From: Pseudomonadota bacterium
GTDB lineage: Bacteria; Pseudomonadota; Gammaproteobacteria; Burkholderiales; Burkholderiaceae_F
Length of the DNA stretch: 38,426 nt
NCBI GenBank assembly: GCA_021825945.1
Contig: JAKAFN010000015.1
Coordinates: forward strand, 1-38,426
Reading direction: 5' to 3'
The notes under the pieces are model-generated. The model was not told the origin of the DNA. It saw nothing but the letters and a program-made list of their open reading frames with translations, and made no database searches. Positions 25,071-35,095 of the stretch are shown in pieces. Position 1 is the first letter of the stretch. Each line of letters opens with the position of its first letter. Position numbers and translations under genes: made by a program.

Positions 25071-26782
25071 AGACCGCGCGCGTCCGCAAGGATCCGCTCG
25101 CCGTCCGCTTGCCGGCGGGGCGGTCGAAGCTGCTGCTGTTCGGCCTGTTCTGCGCCTATGGTGCGCTCGCCGTGCGCGTTGCCTATCTGCAGGGCGGGTG
25201 GAACACCGGGTTCCTGCAGAAGCAGGGCGAGGCCCGTTATGCCCGCACGCTGTCGGAGGCCGCCACCCGCGGCTCGATCTACGACCGCAACGGTGTCGTG
25301 CTGGCATCGTCGGTGCCGGCGCGCGCCATCTGGGCCAATCCGGCGGATTTCGAGGCCGGCGCGCATCGGCGCGGGGAACTTGCCCGTCTCCTCGGGATGC
25401 GGGTGGCGGAGCTCGATCGCCGGATCTCGGAGAAGGATCGCGCATTCGTCTATCTGCGCCGCCAACTCGATCCCGGGGTCGCGAAGGAGATTGCTGCCCT
25501 GGGCATTCCCGGGGTCCATGCTGCGCGCGAGTACCGCCGTCAATACCCCGAGGGGCCGGTGACCAGCCAGCTGCTCGGCTTCACCAGCGTCGACGGGCAT
25601 GGCCAGGAAGGGGTCGAGCGCGAGTACGAGCGGGTGCTGCGCGGCCATCCCGGGCTGCATCACATCATCGAGGACAAGCTCGGAAATACGATCGAAGACG
25701 ATTGGCTGCATCGCCCGGAACAGGGCGGCAACATTTCGCTCGCGATCGACGATCGGATCCAGTACATCGCCCATGCCGCCATCGCGCAGGCCGTGCAGGA
25801 GAACGCGGCGAGGGCCGCGGCGGCTGTCGTGCTCGACGCGCGCACCGGAGAACTGCTGGCCCTGGCGAACTGGCCGGACTTCGACCCGGCCCATCGCGCG
25901 CGCATGCGGCCCGATGCGATCCGCGACCGCGCGGTCACGGACACGTTCGAGCCGGGCTCGACGATGAAGCCGTTTTCGATCGCCACCGCGATCCAGGACG
26001 GAATCGTTCGGCCGACGACGCGGATCGATACCGGCAACGGCACGTTCCGCCTCGGCGGTCACACCATTCGGGACGCCGAGCGTCACGACGAGATCCTGAC
26101 CGTGGCCCAAGTGCTCGAGAAATCGAGCAACGTCGGCACCGCCAAGATCGCCTTGCGGATGCCGACCCGCGCGCTCTGGGAGACCTTGACCGCGGTCGGT
26201 TTCGGGCAGGTGCCGCATGCCCGCCTGCCCGGCGCGGTGGCCGGCCGCCTGCGCCCGCCCGGAACCTGGCGTCCGGTCGAGCAGGCGACGATCGCCTATG
26301 GCTACGGCGTATCCGTGTCGCTGCTGCAACTGGCGCACGCCTACCTCGTCTTCGCCCGTCACGGCGATATCGTCCCGGTGTCCGTACTGCGCCGCGACAC
26401 GCCGCCGGTGGGGGTTCCGGTCTTGCGGCCGGACATCGTGGCCAAGATGCGGCGCATGCTCGAACTCGTCACCAGCGACCAGGGCACTGCGCCGAAGGCG
26501 CGGATTCCCGGCTATCGTGTGGCGGGCAAGACGGGAACCGCGCGCAAGACGCGGAACGGCCGCTACACGCGGGACTACGTCGCTTCGTTCGTCGGGTTTG
26601 CGCCGGCATCCGATCCGCGCGTCGTCGTCGCGGTGATGGTCGATTCCCCGAGCAATGGCCATATCTACGGCGGCGAGGTTGCCGCGCCCGCGTTCGCGGC
26701 GATTGCCGCGGGCGCGCTGCGTGCGATGCAGGTGTCGCCGGATGAGCCGATCGAAGCGGTTCGCAACGGCGGGGTGGGTTGA
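25067..26782 (+). CDS. ftsI: Peptidoglycan D,D-transpeptidase FtsI (PBP3)
   Basis: A 571-residue class B penicillin-binding protein. It has a short basic cytoplasmic tail, one membrane helix (about 20-38), the pedestal domain starting with ATRGSIYDRNGVVLA (PBP dimerisation domain, about 60-210), and the transpeptidase domain (about 245-555) with the active-site motifs S298-T-M-K, S353-S-N and K488-T-G. It crosslinks septal peptidoglycan together with FtsW, activated by FtsQLB and FtsN. The length is normal. It overlaps ftsL by 4 bp, and murE begins 1 bp after its stop. Some beta-lactams target this enzyme, but no resistance-type change can be judged from the sequence. Confidence 0.96.
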   Translation: MKTARVRKDPLAVRLPAGRSKLLLFGLFCAYGALAVRVAYLQGGWNTGFLQKQGEARYARTLSEAATRGSIYDRNGVVLASSVPARAIWANPADFEAGAHRRGELARLLGMRVAELDRRISEKDRAFVYLRRQLDPGVAKEIAALGIPGVHAAREYRRQYPEGPVTSQLLGFTSVDGHGQEGVEREYERVLRGHPGLHHIIEDKLGNTIEDDWLHRPEQGGNISLAIDDRIQYIAHAAIAQAVQENAARAAAAVVLDARTGELLALANWPDFDPAHRARMRPDAIRDRAVTDTFEPGSTMKPFSIATAIQDGIVRPTTRIDTGNGTFRLGGHTIRDAERHDEILTVAQVLEKSSNVGTAKIALRMPTRALWETLTAVGFGQVPHARLPGAVAGRLRPPGTWRPVEQATIAYGYGVSVSLLQLAHAYLVFARHGDIVPVSVLRRDTPPVGVPVLRPDIVAKMRRMLELVTSDQGTAPKARIPGYRVAGKTGTARKTRNGRYTRDYVASFVGFAPASDPRVVVAVMVDSPSNGHIYGGEVAAPAFAAIAAGALRAMQVSPDEPIEAVRNGGVG

Positions 26783-26783
26783 C

Positions 26784-28364
26784 ATGCAGGCCACAACCTC
26801 GGTCCCACGCGCCGTCGTCGAGTGGATGCGCCAGTACGCATCGGCGGGTGCGCACCTGCGGGTTGACAGCCGCGCGGTGGTGGCGGGGGACGTGTTCGTC
26901 GCGCTGCGTGGTCGCAACATCGACGGGCGGAAATACATCGAGCAGGCTTTCGCTCAAGGGGCGGTCGCCGTGCTGGTCGACGAGACGCCCGATGCGGCGT
27001 TGGCGGGAATCGCGGCGGCAGGGATGCCGTGCGGTTCGCCGGCCGGCGACCGGCGTCTGCCGGTGCCCGGGCTCGGCGGCATGCTCGGCGCGATCGCCGC
27101 CGAGTTCTACGACCATCCCGGCGATCGCATGCTGATGCTGGGTGTGACCGGCACCAATGGCAAGACTTCGAGTTGTCAGTGGATCGCCCAATGCCTCGAG
27201 CGTGCCGGGCGCCGCTGCGGAATGATCGGCACCCTGGGTTGCGGCTTTCCGGGGGATCTGCATGCGGATGAATCCTCGCTCACGACCCCCGACGCCGCCG
27301 GTCTGCAGCGCACGCTGCGCGATCTGCTGGATGGCGGCGCCCGGGCGGTGGCGATGGAAGTCTCGTCGATCGGCGTCGATCAGCGCCGCATCGATGGGAC
27401 GCCCTTCGACATCGGCCTGTTCACCAATCTGACCCGGGATCATCTCGACTATCACGGCGACATGGAGTCCTATGCGGCGGCAAAGCGCCGCTTCCTCCAC
27501 TGGCCGACGCTGTCGCACGCCGTGCTCAACCTCGACGACGAGTTCGGCCGCCGCACCGCGGCGGAACTGGTGCATCGCGGGTTGCGGGTGACGGGCTTCG
27601 GCACGCGGGAAGAGCACGTTGTCATGCACGGCCTGGCCGCCTCCCTGTGCGCGGAGGACGTCACGCACCATGGCGCCGGCCTGCGCTTCCGGATCCGTTG
27701 CCGGCACACGGAACCGGGCAAGGCGGCGACGCAGGAAGATGCGGTGGTCACGACGGCGTTGGTGGGGGATTTCAACGTCGCCAACCTGCTGGGCGTCGCC
27801 GGCGTCTTGCTGGCCTGCGAATTGCCTCTGGCGTTCGCCGCCGAGGCGCTCAGCGGATTGCGTCCTCCGCCCGGGCGCATGCAGTTCGTCGATGCCGGCG
27901 ATGCCGCGCCGCTGGTGGTGGTCGATTACGCCCACACGCCGGACGCAATCGCCAAGGCCCTGCAGGCGCTGCGGCCGCTCGCCCAGGTGCGTTCGGGCCG
28001 CCTTCGGATCGTTTTCGGGGCGGGCGGCGACCGCGATCGCGGCAAACGCCCACTGATGGGCGCTGCCGCGTCGCGCGGCGCCGATGCGGTGATCCTGACC
28101 AGCGACAACCCGCGCGGGGAGGATCCCGGACGCATCCTCGACGAGATCGCCGCGGGCATCGCGCCGGGGACGCCGTTGTCGCGGGAGGCCGATCGTGCGG
28201 CAGCGATCGAGGCCGCGATTCGTGGCGCGCAGCCTTGCGACGTGATCCTGATCGCCGGCAAGGGCCACGAGGACTACCAGGAGATCGGCGGTCGGCGCGT
28301 GCCGTTTTCCGATCTCGAAACCGCGGACGCCGTGCTCGCCGCGATCGGGGGACGGTCCCGATGA
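26784..28364 (+). CDS. murE: UDP-N-acetylmuramoyl-L-alanyl-D-glutamate--2,6-diaminopimelate ligase MurE
   Basis: A 526-residue Mur ligase. The N-terminal UMAG-binding domain contains VDSRAVVAGDVFVALRG. The ATPase loop is GVTGTNGKTSS (from residue 120), then LTTPDA, MEVSS, FTNLTRDHLDYHG and an AAKRRF lysine expected to be carbamylated. The C-terminal domain contains DYAHTPDAI and DNPR (from D441). The DNPR motif marks specificity for meso-diaminopimelate, so the cell wall is of the usual Gram-negative type. It adds the third residue to the peptide stem in the cytoplasm. The ATG 26784 start lies 1 bp after the ftsI stop, and the gene overlaps murF by 4 bp. Confidence 0.96.
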   Translation: MQATTSVPRAVVEWMRQYASAGAHLRVDSRAVVAGDVFVALRGRNIDGRKYIEQAFAQGAVAVLVDETPDAALAGIAAAGMPCGSPAGDRRLPVPGLGGMLGAIAAEFYDHPGDRMLMLGVTGTNGKTSSCQWIAQCLERAGRRCGMIGTLGCGFPGDLHADESSLTTPDAAGLQRTLRDLLDGGARAVAMEVSSIGVDQRRIDGTPFDIGLFTNLTRDHLDYHGDMESYAAAKRRFLHWPTLSHAVLNLDDEFGRRTAAELVHRGLRVTGFGTREEHVVMHGLAASLCAEDVTHHGAGLRFRIRCRHTEPGKAATQEDAVVTTALVGDFNVANLLGVAGVLLACELPLAFAAEALSGLRPPPGRMQFVDAGDAAPLVVVDYAHTPDAIAKALQALRPLAQVRSGRLRIVFGAGGDRDRGKRPLMGAAASRGADAVILTSDNPRGEDPGRILDEIAAGIAPGTPLSREADRAAAIEAAIRGAQPCDVILIAGKGHEDYQEIGGRRVPFSDLETADAVLAAIGGRSR

Positions 28365-29839
28365 TGCGCCTCGCACCGTGGCTCGCAGCGCTGCAATCCG
28401 CCGGACTCGCCGCGCAGATCGTTGGCGATGCCGAGACCCTCGTCACGGGAGTTTCGATCGACACCCGGACGATTTCTCCGGGCGCGATCTACGTGGCCTT
28501 GCGCGGAGAACGCTTCGACGGCCATGATTTTGCTGCGGATGCCGGTCGTCGCGGTGCCGCGGCGCTGTTGGTGGAGCGGGTGTTGCCGCTTCCCCTGCCG
28601 CAACTCGTCGTGTCCGACACGCGCCGCGCCCTGGGCGCGATCGCGGCGGACTGGCGCAGCCGTTTCGCCGTGCCGCTGATCGCCGTCGTGGGCAGCAACG
28701 GCAAGACGACGACGACGCAGATGATCGCCTCGATCCTTGCCCACGCGTATGGTGCGCGCGACGGCCGGCCGGCCTGGTTCGCGACCCGGGGCAATCGCAA
28801 CAACGAGGTCGGCGTCCCCTTGATGCTGCTCGAACTCGATGCCGTTCATCGCGCGGTCGTGCTGGAACTGGGGATGAATCACCCCGGCGAGATCGACGTT
28901 CTTTGCCGGTGGGCCCGGCCGACGGTGACGCTGGTGACCAATGCCCAGCGCGAACACCAGGAATTTCTCGATTCCGTGGAGGCGACCGCCCGCGAAAACG
29001 GGGCGGCGATCGCGGCGCTGCCGGATGGCGGCACGGCGGTATTCCCGGGGGATGACCCCTGCGCGCCGATCTGGCGCGACCTTGCCGCGGGACGGCCCAC
29101 GATCGAGTTCGCGGTTGCCCGGGATGCCGATGAGATGGCGTCTGCGGCGCGGTCGCGGGGATCGCGGGTACGGATCGCCGCGCGCATCTGCGCCGCCGCC
29201 CACGGCAGCCTGCTGGAAGTCGCCGGGCCCTGGGGCGAAATCACCGCGGAGTTGGCCACCGTCGGCAAACACAACGCGCGCAACGCCCTCGGGGCGGCGG
29301 CGGCATGCCTGGCGGTCGGCATCGCGCCCACGGTGATCGAGCGGGGGCTGTCGGCGTTCCGGCCGGTCGCCGGGCGCGGCGTGGTGCTCGCGGGCCGCAA
29401 CGGCGCCACGCTCGTCGACGATTCCTACAACGCGAACCCGGACTCCGTGCGCGCGGCGATCGATCTGCTCGCCGGCCAGCCCGGCGGGGTGCGCGGTTCC
29501 GCGGATGGGCCCGCCCGGATTCTGATTCTGGGCGACATGGGCGAAACCGGTGCGCGGGGTTCGGAATTCCATCGCGAGGTCGGCGCATATGCGCACGCGC
29601 GGGGAGTCGATCACCTGTTGGCGTTGGGCGAACTCGCGCGGGAGGCGGTCCAGGCGTTCGGCGAGGGCGCGGTCCATTTCGGCACCGTCGAAGCGTTGAA
29701 CGCCGCCGCCGTCGCCCTCGCCGGGAGCCACCGCACCTTCCTGGTCAAGGGGTCGCGGTTCATGCACATGGAGCGCGTGGTGGCGGCTTTGCGCCGCCCC
29801 GACGCGCCGTTTTCACCCGAGTCGGATCCGCATGCTTAA
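28361..29839 (+). CDS. murF: UDP-N-acetylmuramoyl-tripeptide--D-alanyl-D-alanine ligase MurF
   Basis: A 492-residue Mur ligase with [23 protein letters not shown] in the N-terminal domain, the P-loop GSNGKTTTT (from residue 111), [34 protein letters not shown], and the C-terminal [10 protein letters not shown] and GDMGETG motifs. It attaches D-Ala-D-Ala to the UDP-MurNAc-tripeptide, using ATP. Two ATGs are adjacent (28361 and 28364); the first overlaps the murE stop. The 3' end overlaps mraY by 8 bp. The central domain is slightly Arg/Ala-enriched, as expected for this base composition. Confidence 0.96.
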   Translation: MMRLAPWLAALQSAGLAAQIVGDAETLVTGVSIDTRTISPGAIYVALRGERFDGHDFAADAGRRGAAALLVERVLPLPLPQLVVSDTRRALGAIAADWRSRFAVPLIAVVGSNGKTTTTQMIASILAHAYGARDGRPAWFATRGNRNNEVGVPLMLLELDAVHRAVVLELGMNHPGEIDVLCRWARPTVTLVTNAQREHQEFLDSVEATARENGAAIAALPDGGTAVFPGDDPCAPIWRDLAAGRPTIEFAVARDADEMASAARSRGSRVRIAARICAAAHGSLLEVAGPWGEITAELATVGKHNARNALGAAAACLAVGIAPTVIERGLSAFRPVAGRGVVLAGRNGATLVDDSYNANPDSVRAAIDLLAGQPGGVRGSADGPARILILGDMGETGARGSEFHREVGAYAHARGVDHLLALGELAREAVQAFGEGAVHFGTVEALNAAAVALAGSHRTFLVKGSRFMHMERVVAALRRPDAPFSPESDPHA

Positions 29840-30986
29840 GGAACTGTTCCAGTGGCTTTCCCACGATATCCGCGCGTTCAACGTGTTCGGATATCTGACC
29901 CTGCGCGCCGTGCTGGCGATGGCGACTTCGCTGATCATCGGCCTCGCGGCGGGGCCGGCGGTGATTCGCAAACTCACCCGGATGAAGATCGGCCAGGCTG
30001 TGCGCGACGACGGCCCGCAGTCGCATTTGGTCAAGTCGGGAACGCCGACGATGGGAGGGGCGCTGATCCTGTTGTCGATCGCCGTCACGACGCTGTTGTG
30101 GGCCGATCTTGCCAACCGGTTCATCTGGGTGGTGCTCGCGGTGACGCTGGCGTTCGGGGCGATCGGCTGGGTCGACGATTACCGCAAGGTGGTCCACCGC
30201 GATCCCAAGGGCATGCCGGCACGCGAGAAATATTTCTGGCAGTCGCTGGTCGGCGTCGCCGCGTCCCTCTATCTGGCGTTCGCCGTCGCCGCTCCTTCGA
30301 GCGCGCAGATGTTGCCGCTGGCCCATCAGTGGATCGCCGACGGATTCGTGCTCGCGCTGCCCGCACGTTCCGACCTCATCGTGCCGTTCTTCAAGCACTT
30401 CGCGTATCCGATGGGGGTGGTGGGATTCGCGCTGTTGTCCTATTTCGTGATCGTCGGCGCGAGCAATGCGGTGAACCTGACCGACGGCCTGGATGGTTTG
30501 GCGATCATGCCCACCGTGATGATCGGTGCGGCGCTGGGGGTATTCGCCTATGTCGTCGGGCGTGCGGATTTCGCGCGCTACCTGTTGTTTCCCTACGTTC
30601 CCGGCGCAGGCGAACTGGTGGTGGTCTGTGGGGCGATCGCCGGCGCCGGCCTGGCGTTTCTCTGGTTCAACGCCTATCCGGCCCAGGTTTTCATGGGAGA
30701 TGTGGGCGCGCTCGCGCTGGGCGGCGCGCTGGGGACGATCGCCGTGGTGACGCGCCAGGAAATCGTCCTCTTCATCATGGGCGGGGTGTTCGTCGCCGAA
30801 ACCGTGTCGGTGATGCTGCAGGTGGCGTACTTCCGCTGGAGCGGGGGCAAGCGCATCTTCCGCATGGCGCCCCTGCACCATCATTTCGAGCTCTCGGGCT
30901 GGAAGGAAACCCAGGTCGTCGTGCGCTTCTGGATCATCAGCATGATGCTGGTGCTGATCGGCCTTTCCACCTTGAAGATCCGGTGA
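29832..30986 (+). CDS. mraY: Phospho-N-acetylmuramoyl-pentapeptide-transferase MraY
   Basis: A 384-residue polytopic membrane enzyme with about ten hydrophobic helices. Family motifs are [28 protein letters not shown] with the catalytic-region aspartates, the [13 protein letters not shown] signature and [12 protein letters not shown], plus the final [13 protein letters not shown] with its histidine cluster. It transfers phospho-MurNAc-pentapeptide to undecaprenyl phosphate, making lipid I at the cytoplasmic face of the inner membrane. It starts inside the last codons of murF (8-bp overlap), and murD starts 4 bp after its stop. Length and topology are normal. Confidence 0.97.
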   Translation: MLKELFQWLSHDIRAFNVFGYLTLRAVLAMATSLIIGLAAGPAVIRKLTRMKIGQAVRDDGPQSHLVKSGTPTMGGALILLSIAVTTLLWADLANRFIWVVLAVTLAFGAIGWVDDYRKVVHRDPKGMPAREKYFWQSLVGVAASLYLAFAVAAPSSAQMLPLAHQWIADGFVLALPARSDLIVPFFKHFAYPMGVVGFALLSYFVIVGASNAVNLTDGLDGLAIMPTVMIGAALGVFAYVVGRADFARYLLFPYVPGAGELVVVCGAIAGAGLAFLWFNAYPAQVFMGDVGALALGGALGTIAVVTRQEIVLFIMGGVFVAETVSVMLQVAYFRWSGGKRIFRMAPLHHHFELSGWKETQVVVRFWIISMMLVLIGLSTLKIR

Positions 30987-30990
30987 GACG

Positions 30991-32658
30991 ATGAAGCGCG
31001 CACTGATCCTGGGTCTGGGAGAGAGCGGGTTGGCGATGGCGCGCTGGCTCGCGCGGGATGGCTGGGCCGTCGAGGTTGCCGACACCCGCGCCCAACCGCC
31101 GATGCTCGATGCGCTGCGGGCCGCGGTGCCCGAGGCGGCCTTCCGCCATACGGCATTCGGAGCCGAACTGCTCCAGGCGGCGCTGCTCCCCGCCGAATCG
31201 GCAGCCGATGCGCGCCTGCTGGCGGTGAGCCCGGGCCTGTCGCCCCGCGATCCCGCGCTGCGCGCGATGCTCGACGCGGCCGTCGCCGCCGGGGTCGAGA
31301 CGGTGGGCGAAATCGAACTCTTCGCCCGGGCATTGGCCCACCTCCGGGAGGAGCGCGGAACCGCGCCCAGGCTGATCGGGATCACCGGAACGAACGGCAA
31401 GACCACCACCACCCGCATGGTCGCAGCGATGCTCGCGCGCTGGGGGCGCAGCGTGGCGGTTGCCGGCAACGTTTCGCCCAGCGCGCTCGACGCGTTGCGC
31501 ACCGCGCTGGATGCCGATGCGCTGCCGGACTTCTGGGTTCTGGAGCTTTCCAGCTTCCAACTGGCCTCGACGCGGTCCCTCGCCTGCGATGCCGCGGTCG
31601 TGCTCAATGTCACCCAGGATCATCTCGACTGGCACGAATCGATGCAGGAGTATGCGGCGTCGAAGGCGCGCATTTACGCAGTCGAGACCTATGCCGTGGT
31701 CAACCGCGATGATCCGTTCGTGCGCCGGATGGGACCGAATGCGGAGCCGGACGTCGTGGCATCGGAGGCGCCCGCAGGGAAGCGCGCGAAGAAGCGCTCG
31801 AAGCGGGACGCCATGGTTGCGCCGGGCGCGAGTTTCGGTGCCGACGCACCGGTGGCGCCGGGTCAGTTCGGCCTGGTGCGCGAGGGGGGCCTGGCCTGGC
31901 TCGCCTGTACCGATGATGCGCCGCTCGTCCGTCGGCGGCGCAAGCCCGCGGCGGTCCCGCCCGCAGACGGTGCCGGTCCGGAGGCATCGGGGACGGCGGC
32001 GGCTCCGGCTCCGGCCCCGATTCTCGACGAAGAGCCGTTGTTCGTGCATCGCCTCATGCCCGCGGATGCGCTGGGCGTCCGCGGTTTGCACAACGCCATG
32101 AACGCCTTGGCGGCGTTGGCGCTGGTGCGTGCGGTGGGTTGCCCCCTGGCGCCGGCGCTGCGGGCGCTGCAGGCGTTCCGGGGCGAACCCCATCGCACGC
32201 AGACGGTCGCGACGGTGGGCGGGGTGGAATACGTCGACGACAGCAAGGGAACCAACGTCGGCGCGACCGTCGCGGCGCTGGAAGGCCTGGCGGCCGGCGG
32301 GCGGCGCATCGTCGCGATCCTCGGCGGCGACGGCAAAGGACAGAGTTTCGCGCCGCTGGCCGATGCGGTGCGCGCGGCGGCGCGCGCGGTGGTGTGCATC
32401 GGGCGGGACGCGCCGCAGATCGCCCATGCGCTGCGGGAAACCGGCGTCGAATGCGTGCGGGCGGAGGATCTGCCGGCGGCCGTGCGCGCGGCCGCGCGAC
32501 TCGCCCGGTCCGGCGACATCGTGCTGCTCTCGCCGGCCTGTGCGAGTTTCGACATGTTTCGCAACTATGCCCACCGGGCCGAGGTGTTCGCGGCGGCGGT
32601 GGCGGATCTGGCGCGCGCCGACGCGGGCGAGTCTGCGGCCGATCGGGAGGCGCCATGA
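30991..32658 (+). CDS. murD: UDP-N-acetylmuramoylalanine--D-glutamate ligase MurD, with a charged insertion
   Basis: A 555-residue Mur ligase; the Escherichia coli enzyme has about 437. The N-terminal Rossmann-like domain starts ALILGLGESGLAMARWL. The ATPase loop is GITGTNGKTTTT (from residue 130), followed by LELSSFQL and NVTQDHLDWH, with the lysine of ASKARIY expected to be carbamylated. The C-terminal domain has RGLHNAMNALAAL, FRGEPHRTQ, DDSKGTNVGAT and SPACASFDMF. The extra length lies between about residues 245 and 350, as a basic patch (KRAKKRSKRD) and a Pro/Ala-rich run. I remember a comparable insertion from other betaproteobacterial MurDs, though it is long here. It adds D-glutamate to UDP-MurNAc-L-Ala. 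Its stop overlaps ftsW by 4 bp. Confidence 0.95.
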   Translation: MKRALILGLGESGLAMARWLARDGWAVEVADTRAQPPMLDALRAAVPEAAFRHTAFGAELLQAALLPAESAADARLLAVSPGLSPRDPALRAMLDAAVAAGVETVGEIELFARALAHLREERGTAPRLIGITGTNGKTTTTRMVAAMLARWGRSVAVAGNVSPSALDALRTALDADALPDFWVLELSSFQLASTRSLACDAAVVLNVTQDHLDWHESMQEYAASKARIYAVETYAVVNRDDPFVRRMGPNAEPDVVASEAPAGKRAKKRSKRDAMVAPGASFGADAPVAPGQFGLVREGGLAWLACTDDAPLVRRRRKPAAVPPADGAGPEASGTAAAPAPAPILDEEPLFVHRLMPADALGVRGLHNAMNALAALALVRAVGCPLAPALRALQAFRGEPHRTQTVATVGGVEYVDDSKGTNVGATVAALEGLAAGGRRIVAILGGDGKGQSFAPLADAVRAAARAVVCIGRDAPQIAHALRETGVECVRAEDLPAAVRAAARLARSGDIVLLSPACASFDMFRNYAHRAEVFAAAVADLARADAGESAADREAP

Positions 32659-33956
32659 TCCTGCCGGGCTGGATCGCTCCGAAAGGGGGCAAGCATCGAA
32701 GCGAAGGGGCGCCCGAGGCGGCGTCGCGCCTGGCGTCGGGCCGCGCGGCGCTTGCGCTGGCCGGCTTCGGTCCGGTCTCCGGTTACCAAGGCGGACGGGA
32801 CGCCGACGCGCCGGCCGGCGCGCGTCTCGTCGATTGGCCCCTGATCACCGTGATCGCCGGGCTGCTGTTGTTCGGCATGGTGATGGTCTATTCGGCATCG
32901 GTTCCGCTTGCCGAGTCGCCGCGCTATCACGTCACCCCGGCCTATTTCCTGTTCCGCCATGTGTTGTCGATCGGCGCGGCGCTGCTGGCGGCGCTCGCGG
33001 CATATCGGATTCCGGCGTCGCATTGGCAGCGGCTGGCGCCGTTGTGCTTCCTGGCCTCGGCGGCGCTGCTGGTCGTCGTCCTGATTCCGGGGGTCGGAAA
33101 GGGTGCGCTCGGCGCACGCCGCTGGGTGGGATACGGCGGCGTGCATCTGCAGCCTTCCGAACTCATGAAGATCGCCTGTGCGCTGTACGCCGCGGACTTC
33201 ACCGTGCGCAAGCAGGACTTCATGCATGACTTCCGCAAGGGGTTCGCGCCGATGGCGGGGGTGATGGCGATCGTCGGGGTGTTGCTGCTCCTGCAGCCCG
33301 ACCTGGGCGCCTTCGGCGTCACGGTCGCGATCAGCATGGGCATCCTGTTCCTGGGCGGCGTCAACGGCCGGCTGTTCGCATCGATCGCCGGCGCGCTGGT
33401 CGCCACCTTCGGTGCGGTGATCTGGGCGAGCCCCTGGCGGCGGGCGCGAATTTTCGCCTACCTCGACCCCTGGTCCCAGCACAATGCGCTCGGCCGCGGA
33501 TATCAACTCACCCATTCCCTGATCGCGTTCGGTCGCGGCGAGTGGTTCGGCGTCGGCCTGGGTGCGAGCGTTGAAAAGCTCAACTACCTTCCGGAAGCCC
33601 ACACCGACTTCATCCTCGCGGTCATCGGCGAGGAACTGGGGCTGGTCGGCGTGCTCGCGGTGATCGTCGCGTTCTACTGGATCGTCAAGCGCGCATTCGA
33701 GATCGGCCGCCAGGCGGTCGCGGTCGAACGGACCTATGCCGGCCTCGTGGCCCAGGGAATCGGCATCTGGATCGGCCTGCAGGCCTTCATCAACATGGGT
33801 GTCGCGACCGGTCTCCTGCCGACCAAGGGCCTGACGCTGCCGCTGATGAGCTACGGCGGCTCGGCGATGATGAGTTCCCTGATCGCGTTGGCGATCCTGC
33901 TGCGCGTCGACCACGAAAATCGCGTGCTGATGCATGGCGGGAGGGTGCGCGGATGA
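32655..33956 (+). CDS. ftsW: Septal peptidoglycan glycosyltransferase FtsW
   Basis: A 433-residue SEDS protein. A cytoplasmic N-terminal extension of about 55 residues precedes roughly ten transmembrane helices. Signature segments are VYSASVPLAE, GARRWVGYGGVHLQPSELMKI, LLQPDLGAFGV, and the large loop with GRGYQLTHSLIAFGRGEWFGVGLG and YLPEAHTDFILAVIGEELG, whose Asp is in the position of the proposed catalytic residue. LMSYGGSAM closes the family pattern. It polymerises lipid II at the septum in complex with FtsI. The ATGA overlap with murD and the GGGAGG 5 nt upstream fix the start. The long N-terminus may be a docking tail, but nothing specific can be seen in it. Confidence 0.95.
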   Translation: MILPGWIAPKGGKHRSEGAPEAASRLASGRAALALAGFGPVSGYQGGRDADAPAGARLVDWPLITVIAGLLLFGMVMVYSASVPLAESPRYHVTPAYFLFRHVLSIGAALLAALAAYRIPASHWQRLAPLCFLASAALLVVVLIPGVGKGALGARRWVGYGGVHLQPSELMKIACALYAADFTVRKQDFMHDFRKGFAPMAGVMAIVGVLLLLQPDLGAFGVTVAISMGILFLGGVNGRLFASIAGALVATFGAVIWASPWRRARIFAYLDPWSQHNALGRGYQLTHSLIAFGRGEWFGVGLGASVEKLNYLPEAHTDFILAVIGEELGLVGVLAVIVAFYWIVKRAFEIGRQAVAVERTYAGLVAQGIGIWIGLQAFINMGVATGLLPTKGLTLPLMSYGGSAMMSSLIALAILLRVDHENRVLMHGGRVRG

Positions 33957-35095
33957 GTGCCGTCGCTCCGTCGTCGCCATTGCGTCGGCCCCCGGCGCTG
34001 CTGATCGCCGCAGCGGGCACCGGCGGCCACGTCATGCCCGGCCTGGCGGTGGCGGACGCCCTGCGCGCCCGCGGCTGGAGCACCACGTGGCTCGGCACGC
34101 AGGCGGGTATGGAGCGGGCGCTGGTCGAGCGCGCGGGGCTGCCGTTTCATGCCATCGCGTTTTCGAGCGTGCGCGGCAAGGGGCTGAGGACGTTGTTGCT
34201 GGGTCCCCTGCGCCTGGCGAAGGCGGTGCGCGACAGTGTGCGGATCCTCCGGCGGACGGCGCCCCAGGTGGTGTTCACGACGGGAGGCTACATCGCCGTC
34301 CCCGCGGGGCTGGCGGCGGCGTGGACGCGCCGTCCCTTGGTGTTTCTCAATGCCGACGCGGCGCCCCAGCTTTCCCTGCGCATCCTCCTGCGCTTCGTGC
34401 GCGTGGTGCTCTGCGGCTTCGACGGCGCCGCGGCGCGCCTGGCGGGGGCCAAGGCGCGGGTGAGCGGCACGCCGGTGCGCGCGGCAATCGCGGCCGTCCC
34501 GGATCCCGCGAGCCGGTTCGCGGCCGGGCCGCGGCAGACGGAGCCGCTCACGCTGCTGGTCATGGGCGGCAGCCTCGGTGCGCGCGTATTCAACGAAACC
34601 GTACCGCGGGCGCTGGCCGGGCTGGCTGCGGAGCGCCGCCCGCGTGTCTGGCACCAGTGCGGCGCCGGCAACGAGGCGTCGACGCGCGCCGCGTACGCGG
34701 CGGCCGGCGTCGCTGCGGAGGTATGGCCGTTTCTCGACGACGTGGCCGCCCGCTACGCGCAGGCCGACGTCGTGCTGTGCCGCGCGGGCGCCGTCACGGT
34801 GTCCGAACTCTGCGCTGCGGGAGTGGCGTCCGTGCTGGTGCCGTTCGTTGCATCCACCACCGCGCACCAGCGCGACAACGCCGAATTTCTTGCCGCGCAC
34901 GGCGCGGCGATCCACCTGCCGCAGACCGGGTTCGATGCGCCGGCGCTGGCGCGGCTGTTGGGCGGCCTGCAGCGCGATGAACTGGAACGCATGGCGCGAT
35001 GCGCGCGTGCGCTCGGCCGGCCCGATGCCACGAAGACCGTCGCCGATGCAATCGACTCGCTTGTCGTGGCACCTTCTTCGGCCCGAAACCCATGA
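33953..35095 (+). CDS. murG: UDP-GlcNAc--undecaprenyl-PP-MurNAc-pentapeptide GlcNAc transferase MurG, variant acceptor motif
   Basis: A 380-residue GT28-family enzyme. It retains the glycine-rich [11 protein letters not shown] loop, [15 protein letters not shown], the second G-loop [26 protein letters not shown] with the conserved Glu, and the HQRDNAEFL segment. The usual HEQN motif after the first beta-alpha unit is replaced by [12 protein letters not shown] (N133-A-D135), and GNPVR is GTPVR. I remember similar NAD-type sequences from some Burkholderiales MurGs, so this is probably a lineage variant and not a defect. It makes lipid II from lipid I at the inner leaflet. It overlaps both neighbours by ATGA. 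Confidence 0.93.
   Translation: MSAVAPSSPLRRPPALLIAAAGTGGHVMPGLAVADALRARGWSTTWLGTQAGMERALVERAGLPFHAIAFSSVRGKGLRTLLLGPLRLAKAVRDSVRILRRTAPQVVFTTGGYIAVPAGLAAAWTRRPLVFLNADAAPQLSLRILLRFVRVVLCGFDGAAARLAGAKARVSGTPVRAAIAAVPDPASRFAAGPRQTEPLTLLVMGGSLGARVFNETVPRALAGLAAERRPRVWHQCGAGNEASTRAAYAAAGVAAEVWPFLDDVAARYAQADVVLCRAGAVTVSELCAAGVASVLVPFVASTTAHQRDNAEFLAAHGAAIHLPQTGFDAPALARLLGGLQRDELERMARCARALGRPDATKTVADAIDSLVVAPSSARNP

Noticed and set aside
24569..26938. Minus-strand open frame of 789 codons opposite ftsL-ftsI
   Set aside because: It runs antisense to essential genes with all active-site motifs present and has no domain of its own.
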